This document shows positions 1-10,759 of a stretch of DNA of 64,000 bases, in pieces. The first letter of the stretch is position 1. Each line of letters begins with the position of its first letter. The position numbers and the translations under genes are program-made. Origin of the DNA: CAWACP01 sp963780655 (GTDB taxonomy: Bacteria; Acidobacteriota; Terriglobia; Bryobacterales; Bryobacteraceae); NCBI GenBank assembly GCA_963780655.1, contig CAWACP010000003.1, positions 1 to 64,000 of the forward strand. The letters run 5' to 3'. Under the pieces are notes generated by a model. That model made no database searches, was not told where the DNA came from, and worked only from the letters and a program-made list of their open reading frames with translations.

Positions 1-261
1 TGGCGTGCACACGCCCGCCACTCTGCCCATTTGATGGAAGCGCCTTCTGCGGACGAACAAGGCGCTGATCCGATGGAACTGATCCGTGAGCCGCCGCAGT
101 TGGGCATCGCGGAAATCCTCACCGTCCTCCAAGCGGTTTCCCGCCTGCCGCAGCGGCACCGGGTGATCCTGGTCCTCAACCTTGCAGTGGGTGTTCCGAT
201 CCGCGAGATTGTCGCGATATCCTTCTCCACACGCCCGTACTCGTATCTGCAACCTCGATGA
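1..261 (+). pseudogene. Sigma-70 region 4-like fragment (partial, left edge)
   Basis: The frame is open from the first base of the window and ends at 261. Its middle (AVSRLPQRHRVILVLNLAVG followed by REIVAI) resembles the region 4 helices of ECF-type sigma factors. After REIVAI the reading loses the expected DNA-recognition helix and a stop follows, so a frameshift near 215 or decay is likely. The 5' part lies outside the window. It sits just upstream of two heavily frameshifted signalling genes, so the whole left edge may be decaying or error-rich. A chance resemblance cannot be excluded from so short a piece. From 262 to 538 I see no further gene. Confidence 0.33.
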
Positions 262-538
262 CAGCCGCCACGCGCAGGCGCCGCTTGAGCCCTTGGTGTA
301 TTACGTCTATTGCGTAACAGGTACGCTCAGATGCCTTTGGTTCTGTGGGAGATCTCAAGGGCTTCATTTCTGTGTCGCACGCCCGCCAGGGGGCGAGAGG
401 CGGATATGACCGCTCAACTGCTATATGATCGAATTCTCATGGACATGGAGACTAAGGGAGCAAGTCGGTCCGGCGGAGCCGTTTCCGGAGGTGCTCAGCA
501 CAATCAGGAAAAGCGGGGGGAAGGGGAAGAAAGCCATC

Positions 539-3559
<3,021 letters not shown>

Positions 3560-3563
<4 letters not shown>

Positions 3564-4883
3564 CTCCGGAAGAGAGCCCGTTCAGATCCGGTTGTCGACC
3601 CTTCGACGGATTCGACAGGCTCACCCGAAGCGGACTCAGGGCAGGCTCTGCGCCAGCGGGCGGAGGCGATGGCCCGGGAAAGAGCTGCCCAGATGCCGGA
3701 AAACCTGGAGGCGCTGTCGCCCGAGGAAGCGCGGCGCACGCTCCACGAACTGCAGCGTGCATCAGATCGAACTGGAGATGCAGAACGAGGAGCTGCGCCG
3801 GACGCAGGAGGAACTGGAAGCCTCGCGGGCGCGGTATTTCGACCTGTACGATCTGGCGCCGGTGGGCTATTTCACGCTCAGCGAACAGGGGTTGATTCTG
3901 GAGGCCAATCTAACCGCCGCCAAACTGCTCGGCGTGGCAAGAGGCGCTCTGGTCAAGCAGCCCTTATCCCGCTTTATCCTCCCCGAGGACCAGGATATCT
4001 ACTACCGGCACCGCAAACAGCTCTTTGAAACGGGCGCGCCGCAGGCGTGGGAGCTGCGGCTGGTGAGAAAGGACGCCGCGCCCTTCTGGGCGCGGGTGGA
4101 GGCGACCACGGCGCAGGACGCTGACGGGGCTGCCGTATGCCGCGCCGTGGTGAGCGACATCACCGAACGCAAGCGGGCGGAGCGAGGCGCTCAAGACCAC
4201 CAACGCCGAACTTCGGAATTCGCTTATGCGCTCACGCACGACCTTCAGGAGCCGCTGCGCATGGTGGTGAATTTCACTCAGCTACTGGCACAGGAGCACG
4301 AGGGAAAGCTGGGCGAAGACGCAGACAAATATATCGCTTATTCCGTCGAAGGCGCTTTAAGAATTGAGGCCCTGCTGAAGGCGCTGCTGAACTACTGGGA
4401 AATTACCGAGCGGGACGGCGATCCCTTATCGCCCGTCGACTGCAACCACGTCGCTATCGCAGACGCTGCTGTCCCTGCAAGTGGCCATTCGACAGAGCGG
4501 CGCTACGGTGACCTCTGATCCGTTGCCGACCGTGGTTGGCAAAGAGGCTCATGCTGGCGCAGGTTTTCCAGAACCTGATTGCCAATTCGATCAAGTACAG
4601 GGGCGAGGCTGCGCCCGCAATCCACATTTCCGCCGCGAGAACTGCGGAAGGGTGGCTGTTCTCGGTGAGGGACAACGGCATCGGCATTGATCCGGAAGAC
4701 GCTGAGTTGGTATTCGGCATGTTCAAGCGTCTGCACGGAAAGGAAATTCCCGGCACAGGCATTGGACTCGCACTTTGCAGGAAGGTGGTTGAACGTCACG
4801 GTGGACGCATTTGGGTGGAATCGGAAGCGGGACGGGGTGCGGCGTTCAAATTCACGATTCCCATTGAGAAAGAAGAACCGTAA
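3560..4883 (+). pseudogene. PAS-domain sensor histidine kinase, multiply frameshifted
   Basis: This starts at an ATG that overlaps the stop of the CheB-CheR gene (ATGA) and ends at TAA 4881-4883. Read through frameshifts it has an N-terminal helical segment (SPEEARRTLHEL, HQIELEMQNEELRRTQEELE) and a PAS domain (about 3830-4180). A HisKA dimerisation box follows (ALTHDLQEPLRMVVNF, phospho-acceptor His). The HATPase_c domain has an N box (NLIANSIKY), a G1 box (DNGIGI) and a G2 box (GTGIGLAL). Frame changes lie near 3590, 3755, 4183, 4215, 4452 and 4550. Several are clearly one inserted base, for example the extra C in the GAGGCTCATG stretch at about 4550. With the upstream gene it would form a coupled two-gene signalling operon. 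No response regulator is adjacent. Confidence 0.75.
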
Positions 4884-5130
4884 TCCGCCGAGCTGCTGGG
4901 TAATTGCTGTTGGGCGAGAGCTTTCGTTCGCGCAACCAATACGCTTGGTACTGGCGGATGTGATCCGGACCGGGGCCGCCGTCGCCAGTTGCCGCAAACA
5001 AAGCACTCGCAATCACTTGAGTCTGCTGGTTGGCTCGTCAGTTGGGTAATCATCGCGAGCATCAAATGCCTGCGGTGACGAACCGGTCGAATGCGAGCAC
5101 ATCGGACCGCACACTTAGGGTATCGGGCAC

Positions 5131-5262
5131 TGTAGATAAATCTGTAGCTGCCCAAAGCATCCGGGTTCAACAGAGCTCAACAGGCTGCAACACGATGCCG
5201 CGCATCTGCTTGAAACCTAAGCACTTGAAAAAAGGCGCTTTCGCGCGAGTGCCGGAAACTGC
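5131..5262 (+). repeat. Island-end repeat, copy 1
   Basis: This stretch, directly upstream of the first tRNA-Pro fragment, is homologous to 7118-7248. Both begin with TGTAGAT...TGTAGCTGCCC, continue with ...CAACAG...CAAC...GATGCC... and finish with TTGAAAC.TAAG.A.TTGAAAA. A third partial match to the first 20 bases lies at 5356-5375. Shared sequence immediately inside a tRNA 3' duplication is what related integrative elements leave when they stack in one tRNA gene. From 4884 to 5130 I see no gene. Confidence 0.55.
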
Positions 5263-5307
5263 CTTGGGCGCAGGGGGTCGGGCGTTCAAATCGCCCCGCC
5301 CCGACCA
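5263..5307 (+). other. tRNA-Pro(TGG) 3' half, probable attachment site (att), copy 1
   Basis: These 45 bases read as the anticodon loop through the CCA end of a tRNA. The anticodon loop is CTTGGGC (anticodon TGG) with 3' stem GCAG. The T arm is GGGCG-TTCAAAT-CGCCC, the acceptor strand CGCCCCG, then discriminator A and CCA. There is no D arm or 5' acceptor strand upstream, so this is not a functional tRNA. An identical 45-base copy lies at 7249-7293. Tyrosine-recombinase islands typically duplicate exactly this part of a tRNA gene. Confidence 0.75.
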
Positions 5308-5546
5308 ATGGAATCAAGCAGTTACGGCCGCCTTTGGCCTCCTCCAAAATCCCCTTGTATATGATTTTGTAGCTGTGGCGCTGCGTAGCCGGTACTCGCG
5401 TGGCACATCGCGATGACGCCCGAGCGAGTGTTTTCAGTGGGTCACTGACAGGTCACCTGCACAAAAGGCGGGTGCGTGACCCGGAAGGAATCGTTGGACT
5501 GGCGGTCGGTTCCCGGACTCCGGCAAATCGACGGTTAATCGGCGAT

Positions 5547-6488
5547 TTACTCGACCTTGGCGAACGATCTTCCTTTGCCAAGGTTGCACTGGCGGCAGAG
5601 AGTCTGAAGATTCTCGAGCACGGTTCTCCTGCAATCAGCCCACGGCTCGATGTGATCGACATGCAGTTCGACGCTCACTTCATTGGCCGGACTACGGCCA
5701 CAACCTCTGCAACGGAACCGGTCCCTCGTGAGCACTTTCCAACGAAGTCGCAACGGGATCTCATGAGGGTCCCCGTGCAGGATCGCGGAATCCGATTTCA
5801 GAGTGGGACTGGCGTCGGATACGAACGCCGTCATCAGGTCAGTCCGCTCCTCCGGAATCGGCTCCTCTGTGTTCGCCCAATCGACGAAAGCCTTTAACGC
5901 TCTCCGCCAGTTCCCCCATCTTCCCACGCATGCTTTCGCGCCAACTATTGACGGTGCTTGCGTGACCTCAGCATACCGGGGCTGTCTGCCGTAATGCGTC
6001 CACAGCGCGGCGATGTTCTCGAAGCACTCCTCGTCTGAGTACCGCTTTCCGGCCTCTGCCTTCCCGATTCCGGCTCTCTCCAACGCGTCGTGCCAACCGC
6101 CAAACCGCTTCCAGATGACCTCATAGCAAGTGACGGACAAGCGATTGAAGTCTTCCTTTGTGAGTACATCGCGTCCGGTTAAGTTGTGGACCCGCCGCAG
6201 TTCTGCAATAACCTCATCATCGGTCATATTCCGGCCGCGACTTAGGCGCTCCTGATATGGCGTTAGGAAACGTTCTTGGGATCGATGCGCTAAGCCTGCC
6301 CTTTGAAGTGCAACCTTCCAGCTACCAAACCGCCGCCGAATCGTATTCGCGGAAACCCGCGAAGAAAGTCGTTGAAACGTGGCCAGCGTGAATGGGCCTT
6401 CGGAATGGACTTGCGCCAATCGGCGGATCTCCTCCAAAACCGCCTCGTCCGTGTACTCCGTCAGTGAATCAAGCTCAAAGCGGCCCAT
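5547..6488 (-). CDS. HNH endonuclease with homing-endonuclease-associated repeats
   Basis: A 313-residue protein. The N-terminal two thirds contain three degenerate helical repeats ending in FGSWKVALQRAG (about 54-65), FGGWHDALERAG (about 129-140) and WGNWRRALKAF (about 191-201). These are the hallmark of the HNH-associated DNA-binding repeat. The C-terminus is an HNH nuclease: CRGC (260-263), LHVDHIEPW (275-283) and CRQCN (298-302), with the catalytic His and two CxxC zinc knuckles intact. It lies alone on the minus strand between two tRNA-Pro 3' fragments, with a hicB gene behind it. The location fits cargo of an integrated element. The natural target cannot be read from sequence. It could be a homing-type nuclease or a defence nuclease. 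Confidence 0.85.
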   Translation of the reverse strand: MGRFELDSLTEYTDEAVLEEIRRLAQVHSEGPFTLATFQRLSSRVSANTIRRRFGSWKVALQRAGLAHRSQERFLTPYQERLSRGRNMTDDEVIAELRRVHNLTGRDVLTKEDFNRLSVTCYEVIWKRFGGWHDALERAGIGKAEAGKRYSDEECFENIAALWTHYGRQPRYAEVTQAPSIVGAKACVGRWGNWRRALKAFVDWANTEEPIPEERTDLMTAFVSDASPTLKSDSAILHGDPHEIPLRLRWKVLTRDRFRCRGCGRSPANEVSVELHVDHIEPWADCRRTVLENLQTLCRQCNLGKGRSFAKVE

Positions 6489-6641
6489 CGGCTCCGATTA
6501 TCGAAGGGCCGGGGCAGAGTTGACAACGTATGTCGCAACGCCGACTTTGATCCTGGAAGGAGGTCGCAGGAGGACGCCTCATCTCGAACTGAAGCCCAAT
6601 GCCTGCGCGCCGTGCGCCGCGCTCGCTGCCTGGCTCCCGAC

Positions 6642-6859
6642 TACTTGATCCAATTCGCCGGGGCTATCCCGCTCCCGTCGATGATTGCTTTCATCGTGCC
6701 CAGCGGGAGGATTCGCCCCCGGTGGTACGGCACGATGACTTGCTTTGCGGTCAGGATGTTGCGCCACTTCTGATGGCTGCCAGCGGAGCCGGCGAGAGTG
6801 AACCATGCCGACGGAGAATTGAGATCACCCGGTCCGGGGTAAGGCGCGGCGTTCCGCGG
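6642..6859 (-). pseudogene. HicA-like toxin remnant lacking a start codon
   Basis: Directly after the hicB stop, the same reading frame continues open for about 72 codons. It contains GSHQKWRN, KQVIVPYHRG and LPLGTMKAIIDGSG. These match the GSH catalytic region, the beta strand and the LpxGTlrsIl helix of HicA mRNA interferases, and it ends at TAG 6642-6644. No ATG, GTG or TTG precedes the GSH motif in this frame. The N-terminal 20 or so residues typical of HicA are missing or replaced by proline-rich sequence. The toxin therefore looks inactivated, leaving the antitoxin gene. An unannotated frameshift that restores a start is the alternative. Confidence 0.5.
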
Positions 6860-7063
6860 TCACCCAACCGTTACCTCGACCAACTTCGCGGTCGGCGACA
6901 AGTCAATCTCGGCGGGCGACAGGTACAGTCGGATTGCCTCCTCGATACCGCGCCTCGCCTCCTCTTCCGTCTCGCCGGCCGAAGTGCAACCCGGCAACTC
7001 AGGGCAGACCGCGGAGTAGCTCTCAGCTTTCGCGTCGTACTCCAGGATCACGCGGAACCTCAT
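6860..7063 (-). CDS. hicB: HicB-family antitoxin
   Basis: A 67-residue protein with the HicB fold signature: RFRVILEYDAKAESYSAVCP, then ELPGCTSAGETEEEARRGIE and a C-terminal strand. HicB proteins neutralise the HicA RNase and often repress their own operon. This short form has no visible C-terminal ribbon-helix-helix or HTH domain. Gene order is hicB first, then a hicA-like remnant in the same frame immediately downstream. It lies inside the segment bounded by tRNA-Pro fragments, so it was probably brought in with that element. A stand-alone HicB-like protein with another role is possible because the toxin partner seems broken. Confidence 0.8.
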   Translation of the reverse strand: MRFRVILEYDAKAESYSAVCPELPGCTSAGETEEEARRGIEEAIRLYLSPAEIDLSPTAKLVEVTVG

Positions 7064-7117
7064 GCTTGCAGTATACCGCCACGCCTTTCCGGTCGCTGTT
7101 TTCGGGCTCTGGCCGAC

Positions 7118-7248
7118 TGTAGATGATTTTGTAGCTGCCCGGTGCTTCCAGGCTCAACAGGGTTCAACAGGCTTCAACCGGATGCCCGTATCTTATTGAA
7201 ACGTAAGTAGTTGAAAATGAGGTATTTTGGGAGAAGGCCGAGATCCGT
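7118..7248 (+). repeat. Island-end repeat, copy 2
   Basis: This is homologous to 5131-5262, with the same order of short conserved blocks and the same position relative to the tRNA-Pro fragment that follows. It supports the view that two related elements ended at successive tRNA 3' copies. Confidence 0.55.
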
Positions 7249-7293
7249 CTTGGGCGCAGGGGGTCGGGCGTTCAAATCGCCCCGCCCCGACCA
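7249..7293 (+). other. tRNA-Pro(TGG) 3' half, probable attachment site (att), copy 2
   Basis: Forty-five bases identical to 5263-5307, from the anticodon loop CTTGGGC to CCA. The bases upstream no longer form the anticodon stem (CCGT against GCAG), which shows where identity to a tRNA stops. It marks the right end of a roughly 2-kb segment that starts after the first copy. Confidence 0.75.
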
Positions 7294-7864
7294 GTCGTAA
7301 GTAACAGATTTATGTGCAACGTTTGCTTGCGGCGCGGTATCGGCTTCGGCAGCCGCGACGTGCAGTCCGGGGAAGTAGAACGTCATTGAAACGGGTTCCT
7401 TATCCGTTTGGCGCTCATCCAGACGCAAGACCGTTCGACGGCCCCCGAGTTCAACAACTTCTCCGGCTGGAGGAGCACATAGTAAACCGCGGCTCCCACG
7501 TTTGGAACCCGGATTTCAACCATCCAAGACTCGCCTTGAACACACGGCTCGATCGCGTCACGATGTAATCGTTTTGTCGCAATCCCATAACTCTGGTCTT
7601 CAAGCGCAGGCGCCAGCTTCCGGCGGCGCTGCGCAGACCTGATCGCATCGAAACAGAAGCTGAAGCGGGCAGAGCAGTTCGCGGCCGTGCACCTATGAAC
7701 GCGGCAAGCGAATACGGGCGCTCACCCGGCCGGGAACCTCGGTCCGGGAATCGACGTGGAAGCAGGGTGGGCTAAAGACTCCATCGAGCTGTTCCGATCC
7801 AATGTCGAAGGGACCCGGCGTCACGTCGCCGCCGGGCGCGTACCTGGAGGTGGGTGAGTAGTGA
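7294..7864. other. Gene-poor stretch right of the island end
   Basis: No convincing gene. On the minus strand about 112 codons between 7721 and 7383 are free of stops and read like protein (for example GESWMVEIRVPNVG and VYYVLLQPEKLLN). The frame has no start codon before an internal ATG halfway along, and I do not recognise it. It may be the remnant of a gene truncated by the island insertion. Confidence 0.4.
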
Positions 7865-8590
7865 TTATTGGGGAGGCCGCGCGCCGGCAGTGATGAACTC
7901 CTCGAAATCGCGCAGTCCCGCGGGCGAGCCGATCTCGTAGAACCGCTCCGCCGCTTCGTATCCGGCGAGCTGGCCTTCGAGGCTCAGGGCGTGCAGCACG
8001 TGAGCGAGGTCCCACGGAGTGATATCCGGAATGCGCTCCTCCACCACATCGCGCCGCAGCGCGGACAAACCGTAATCGATGTGGCGCATTTCGGCGGAGC
8101 GGGGATGACGGCGCGTCTTGTCGTAGACCACGATGCGCCCGTCCTCGAGCAGAACGTTGCTGCGGTCCCAGCGCTCTTCATTGCAGAGAACTGTCATCAG
8201 CGCGGGTTTGCCGCTGCTCTCGAAGGCGTCCCATACGTCGCCGATCGGCGCCGGCGTGAACGAGTCGCCATAGACGAGCAGAAAGGCCGGCTCGAGCAGG
8301 CCGTTGTCGAACGCGAACCGAAGCGCGCCGCCCGTACCGCGCAGCGTGCGGCCTTCGTCCGCGTAGCGAATGCGAACGCCATGGCGGGCGCCATCTCCGA
8401 AATACTCGCGAATCGCCTCGCCGCGGTAGCCGATCACGTAGACGACATCGGTGACGCCCTGCGCAATCAGATACTCCAGTTGCCAGGCGCCAAAGGGCCG
8501 TCCGGCCACGGGCAGCATGGTTTTCGGAACTGTTTCGGTGAGCGGGCGCATTCGCGTGCCCAGACCGCCGGCCAGAATTACGCACTGCAT
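7865..8590 (-). CDS. hddC: Nucleotidyltransferase, probable heptose-1-phosphate guanylyltransferase
   Basis: A 241-residue sugar-phosphate nucleotidyltransferase. The N-terminus has the NTP-binding signature LAGGLGTRMRPLTETVPKTM and a conserved sugar-site segment RGTGGALRFA; VYGDSF contains the metal-binding Asp. It lies 9 bases downstream of a GHMP sugar kinase resembling HddA. The pair would phosphorylate and activate D-glycero-D-manno-heptose for surface polysaccharide or LPS core in the cytoplasm. The kinase neighbour is the main reason for preferring heptose over mannose or glucose. Substrate is inferred. Confidence 0.75.
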   Translation of the reverse strand: MQCVILAGGLGTRMRPLTETVPKTMLPVAGRPFGAWQLEYLIAQGVTDVVYVIGYRGEAIREYFGDGARHGVRIRYADEGRTLRGTGGALRFAFDNGLLEPAFLLVYGDSFTPAPIGDVWDAFESSGKPALMTVLCNEERWDRSNVLLEDGRIVVYDKTRRHPRSAEMRHIDYGLSALRRDVVEERIPDITPWDLAHVLHALSLEGQLAGYEAAERFYEIGSPAGLRDFEEFITAGARPPQ

Positions 8591-8599
8591 CGCGATCTC

Positions 8600-9580
8600 T
8601 CAATCTCTGGTCAGTACGGTGGAGCCTTCGTGATCGAAGCGGAAGCGCAGCTCGGTGAGCCCCTCAGCAGCCATGGCGCGGCGCAGGCGAACCGGATCGC
8701 CGGCGTAGAACAGCAGGAAGCCACCACCGCCGGCTCCCACCAGCTTGCCGCCAATCGCTCCATTCGCCATCGCCACCGAATGCCAGTGGTCGATACAATC
8801 GTTGGTCATGCCTTTCGAACGCGCGCGCTTATGCTCCCAATGCTCGTTCAGCAATTCGGCGTAACAGCGGGTCTTGCCCTGCTCCAGCAGGTCTCGCGCG
8901 GCCAGCCCAAGCTGCTTGGTGAAATGAAGATTGTCGATCATGGCGGGATCACGCTCCACCGACCGCCGCTTCTGGTCGTTCAGCACCTCGGCGGCGCTGT
9001 GCGTATACCCGGTGAAGAACATCAGCAGATTGTGCTCGAGATCGCAGAGCGTGTCGTCGGAGATCGCCAGGCGCGCGGAGGTCACCCGGCCGTCCGGATG
9101 GAATTCAAAGCAGCTCAGCCCGCCCACCGCGGCGATGTACTGATCCTGCTTGCCCACCGACTGCCGCAGCACGTTAATCTCGATATCGCACGCCTCTTCG
9201 GCCAGATCCGCCGTGGCGATGTGCTTCCGCTTATAGGCATAGAGGGCGCGTAGAAGACCCACGGTGAACGATCCGGATGAGCCCAGGCCGGTACCCGCCG
9301 GAACGTCGGCCATGCTGGCGATCTCGATGCGGCCCTCGCCGTTATGCCGCGCCAGAGCCTCGCGCAAAATGGGGTGGTGAATTTCGGAGAGCTCCTGGCA
9401 ATGCTCCAGCGACGAATACTTAAGCAGGTAGCCAGACGTGAACATCCTGTTGATGCTCACGTACACGTACTGCGAGATGGCGGCCGCGACGACGAACCCG
9501 CCGAACTCCTCGTAAAACGACGGCAGATCGGTACCGCCGCCGCCGATAGAGATGCGCAGCGGGGTGCGTGAAATGATCAT
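8600..9580 (-). CDS. hddA: GHMP kinase, probable D-glycero-D-manno-heptose-7-phosphate kinase
   Basis: A 326-residue GHMP-family kinase. It has the N-terminal SRTPLRISIGGGGTDLPSF motif, the ATP-binding glycine-rich loop DVPAGTGLGSSGSFTVGLL and the C-terminal GGKLVGAGGGGFLLFY motif. HddA-type enzymes phosphorylate heptose 7-phosphate at C1 in GDP-heptose synthesis. I take the ATG at 9580 (MIISRTP) because it places the conserved strand at the start. A TTG six codons upstream is possible. It is followed by hddC with a 9-base gap, so the two are probably cotranscribed. Confidence 0.78.
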   Translation of the reverse strand: MIISRTPLRISIGGGGTDLPSFYEEFGGFVVAAAISQYVYVSINRMFTSGYLLKYSSLEHCQELSEIHHPILREALARHNGEGRIEIASMADVPAGTGLGSSGSFTVGLLRALYAYKRKHIATADLAEEACDIEINVLRQSVGKQDQYIAAVGGLSCFEFHPDGRVTSARLAISDDTLCDLEHNLLMFFTGYTHSAAEVLNDQKRRSVERDPAMIDNLHFTKQLGLAARDLLEQGKTRCYAELLNEHWEHKRARSKGMTNDCIDHWHSVAMANGAIGGKLVGAGGGGFLLFYAGDPVRLRRAMAAEGLTELRFRFDHEGSTVLTRD

Positions 9581-9762
9581 AGAGACGTGGGCCGCCAAAG
9601 AATAATCGAACGAACCGGCGATTGTCTGTAGAGTGGCTGTGGGCGAGCCATGAGTACTCAGGCGCTTTTCGTACTACTCACCGCGTCCGAAAAAAGTTGC
9701 GACTCGCCTGTCGATTTCTGAAAATCCGAACGTCATTCCAGTGACCGAAAGGAGAACACGCC

Positions 9763-10326
9763 ATGACAACATTGACCGCATCCGAACTGGAGCAGGGACG
9801 ACGTTATCTGGAACAGACGCGAACAGGCGTCATCGGAGCCGCCAAAGGCCTGACCGAAGCGCAATGGCGCTTCAAGCCCGCTCCTGACCGCTGGTCAATC
9901 GCCGAAAACATCGAGCACGTCTTGATCGTCAACGAGAGAGTGCTGGGACCGGTGCGAGAGCAGCTTGCAAACGCGCCCTCGGCTGGTAATCCGGACCGGG
10001 AAGCGGTGGATGCTATCGTCCTCTATCGCTTTCAGGATCGAACGCTGCGGTTCAAAGGGCCCGACGCGATCCATCCGACCCGCCGCTCTGCGCCATCGGA
10101 GTTGCTCGAGCGGCTTAACGAAACCTACGATCGTCTGATCGAGTGTCTTGAATCAACCCCGGACCTGCGCGATCACGCAATCCCTTCGCCTCCTTTGAAG
10201 GCCGTATCCGGCGGAGCCCACGAGATGATGGACGGGTATCAGTGGATTCTGGCCGCCGGGGCCCATGTCGATCGCCACTCCAGGCAGATTCTGGAAGTGA
10301 AGGCCGACCCGAACTTCCCCGTGTGA
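9763..10326 (+). CDS. DinB-superfamily protein
   Basis: A 187-residue member of the DinB/YfiT four-helix bundle superfamily. It shows the usual AQWRFKPAPDRWSIAENIEHV segment near residue 35 and a late His (AHVDRHSRQI). The three-His metal site is H in NIEHV, H in GGAHEMM and H in VDRH. The family includes metal-dependent thiol transferases and many proteins of unknown function. A good ribosome site (AAAGGAGAA) precedes the ATG. It heads a run with a DGPF-domain protein and an ECF sigma factor, which suggests it belongs to that stress or regulatory module. Confidence 0.8.
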   Translation: MTTLTASELEQGRRYLEQTRTGVIGAAKGLTEAQWRFKPAPDRWSIAENIEHVLIVNERVLGPVREQLANAPSAGNPDREAVDAIVLYRFQDRTLRFKGPDAIHPTRRSAPSELLERLNETYDRLIECLESTPDLRDHAIPSPPLKAVSGGAHEMMDGYQWILAAGAHVDRHSRQILEVKADPNFPV

Positions 10327-10351
10327 TGATAATCCGAAAAGGAGATCTGCG

Positions 10352-10759
10352 ATGCGCTACATGATGCTGATCTATTCACAGGAAGCGGAGGGCGTTCTGA
10401 CGCCCGAGGACAAAAGGGAGATCATGACGGCTCATTACCGTGTTATCGAAGAGGCGACGCGCAAGGGCGTTCTGCAGGGCGTTGAGCCATTGTCGCCGAC
10501 AACCACCGCAACCACCGTGCGCATGCAGGACGACAACGCCATGATCACCGACGGCCCGTTCGCGGAGACGAAGGAGCAACTGGCCGGCTATTACATCATC
10601 GACTGCCGCGATCTCGATGAAGCCATCGAATGGGCGTCGAAGATCCCGTCTTCGTGCAAGGGCCGCGGGGGGTGCATCGAGATCAGGCCCCTGCCGGGAC
10701 TTCCGGCGCTCCCCGACGATGAGCTGCTGGCCGCCCGGTCCGCCGGTCCGAATGGCTGA
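10352..10759 (+). CDS. YCII/DGPF-domain protein
   Basis: A 135-residue YCII-related protein with the eponymous motif (ITDGPFAETKEQLAGYYIIDC) and a C-terminal CIEIRPLP strand. Its function is not established. DGPF genes are the conserved partners of ECF42-type sigma factors. Here the stop overlaps the start of exactly such a sigma gene (ATGGCTGA), implying translational coupling. A strong AAAAGGAGATC ribosome site precedes the start. Confidence 0.85.
   Translation: MRYMMLIYSQEAEGVLTPEDKREIMTAHYRVIEEATRKGVLQGVEPLSPTTTATTVRMQDDNAMITDGPFAETKEQLAGYYIIDCRDLDEAIEWASKIPSSCKGRGGCIEIRPLPGLPALPDDELLAARSAGPNG

Noticed and set aside
5263..5307. Functional tRNA-Pro gene
   Set aside because: There is no D arm or 5' acceptor strand upstream in either copy.
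7174..7428. Minus-strand frame containing GRGDLNARPPAPK
   Set aside because: This peptide is the translation of the reverse strand of the tRNA-Pro 3' fragment, not a protein.
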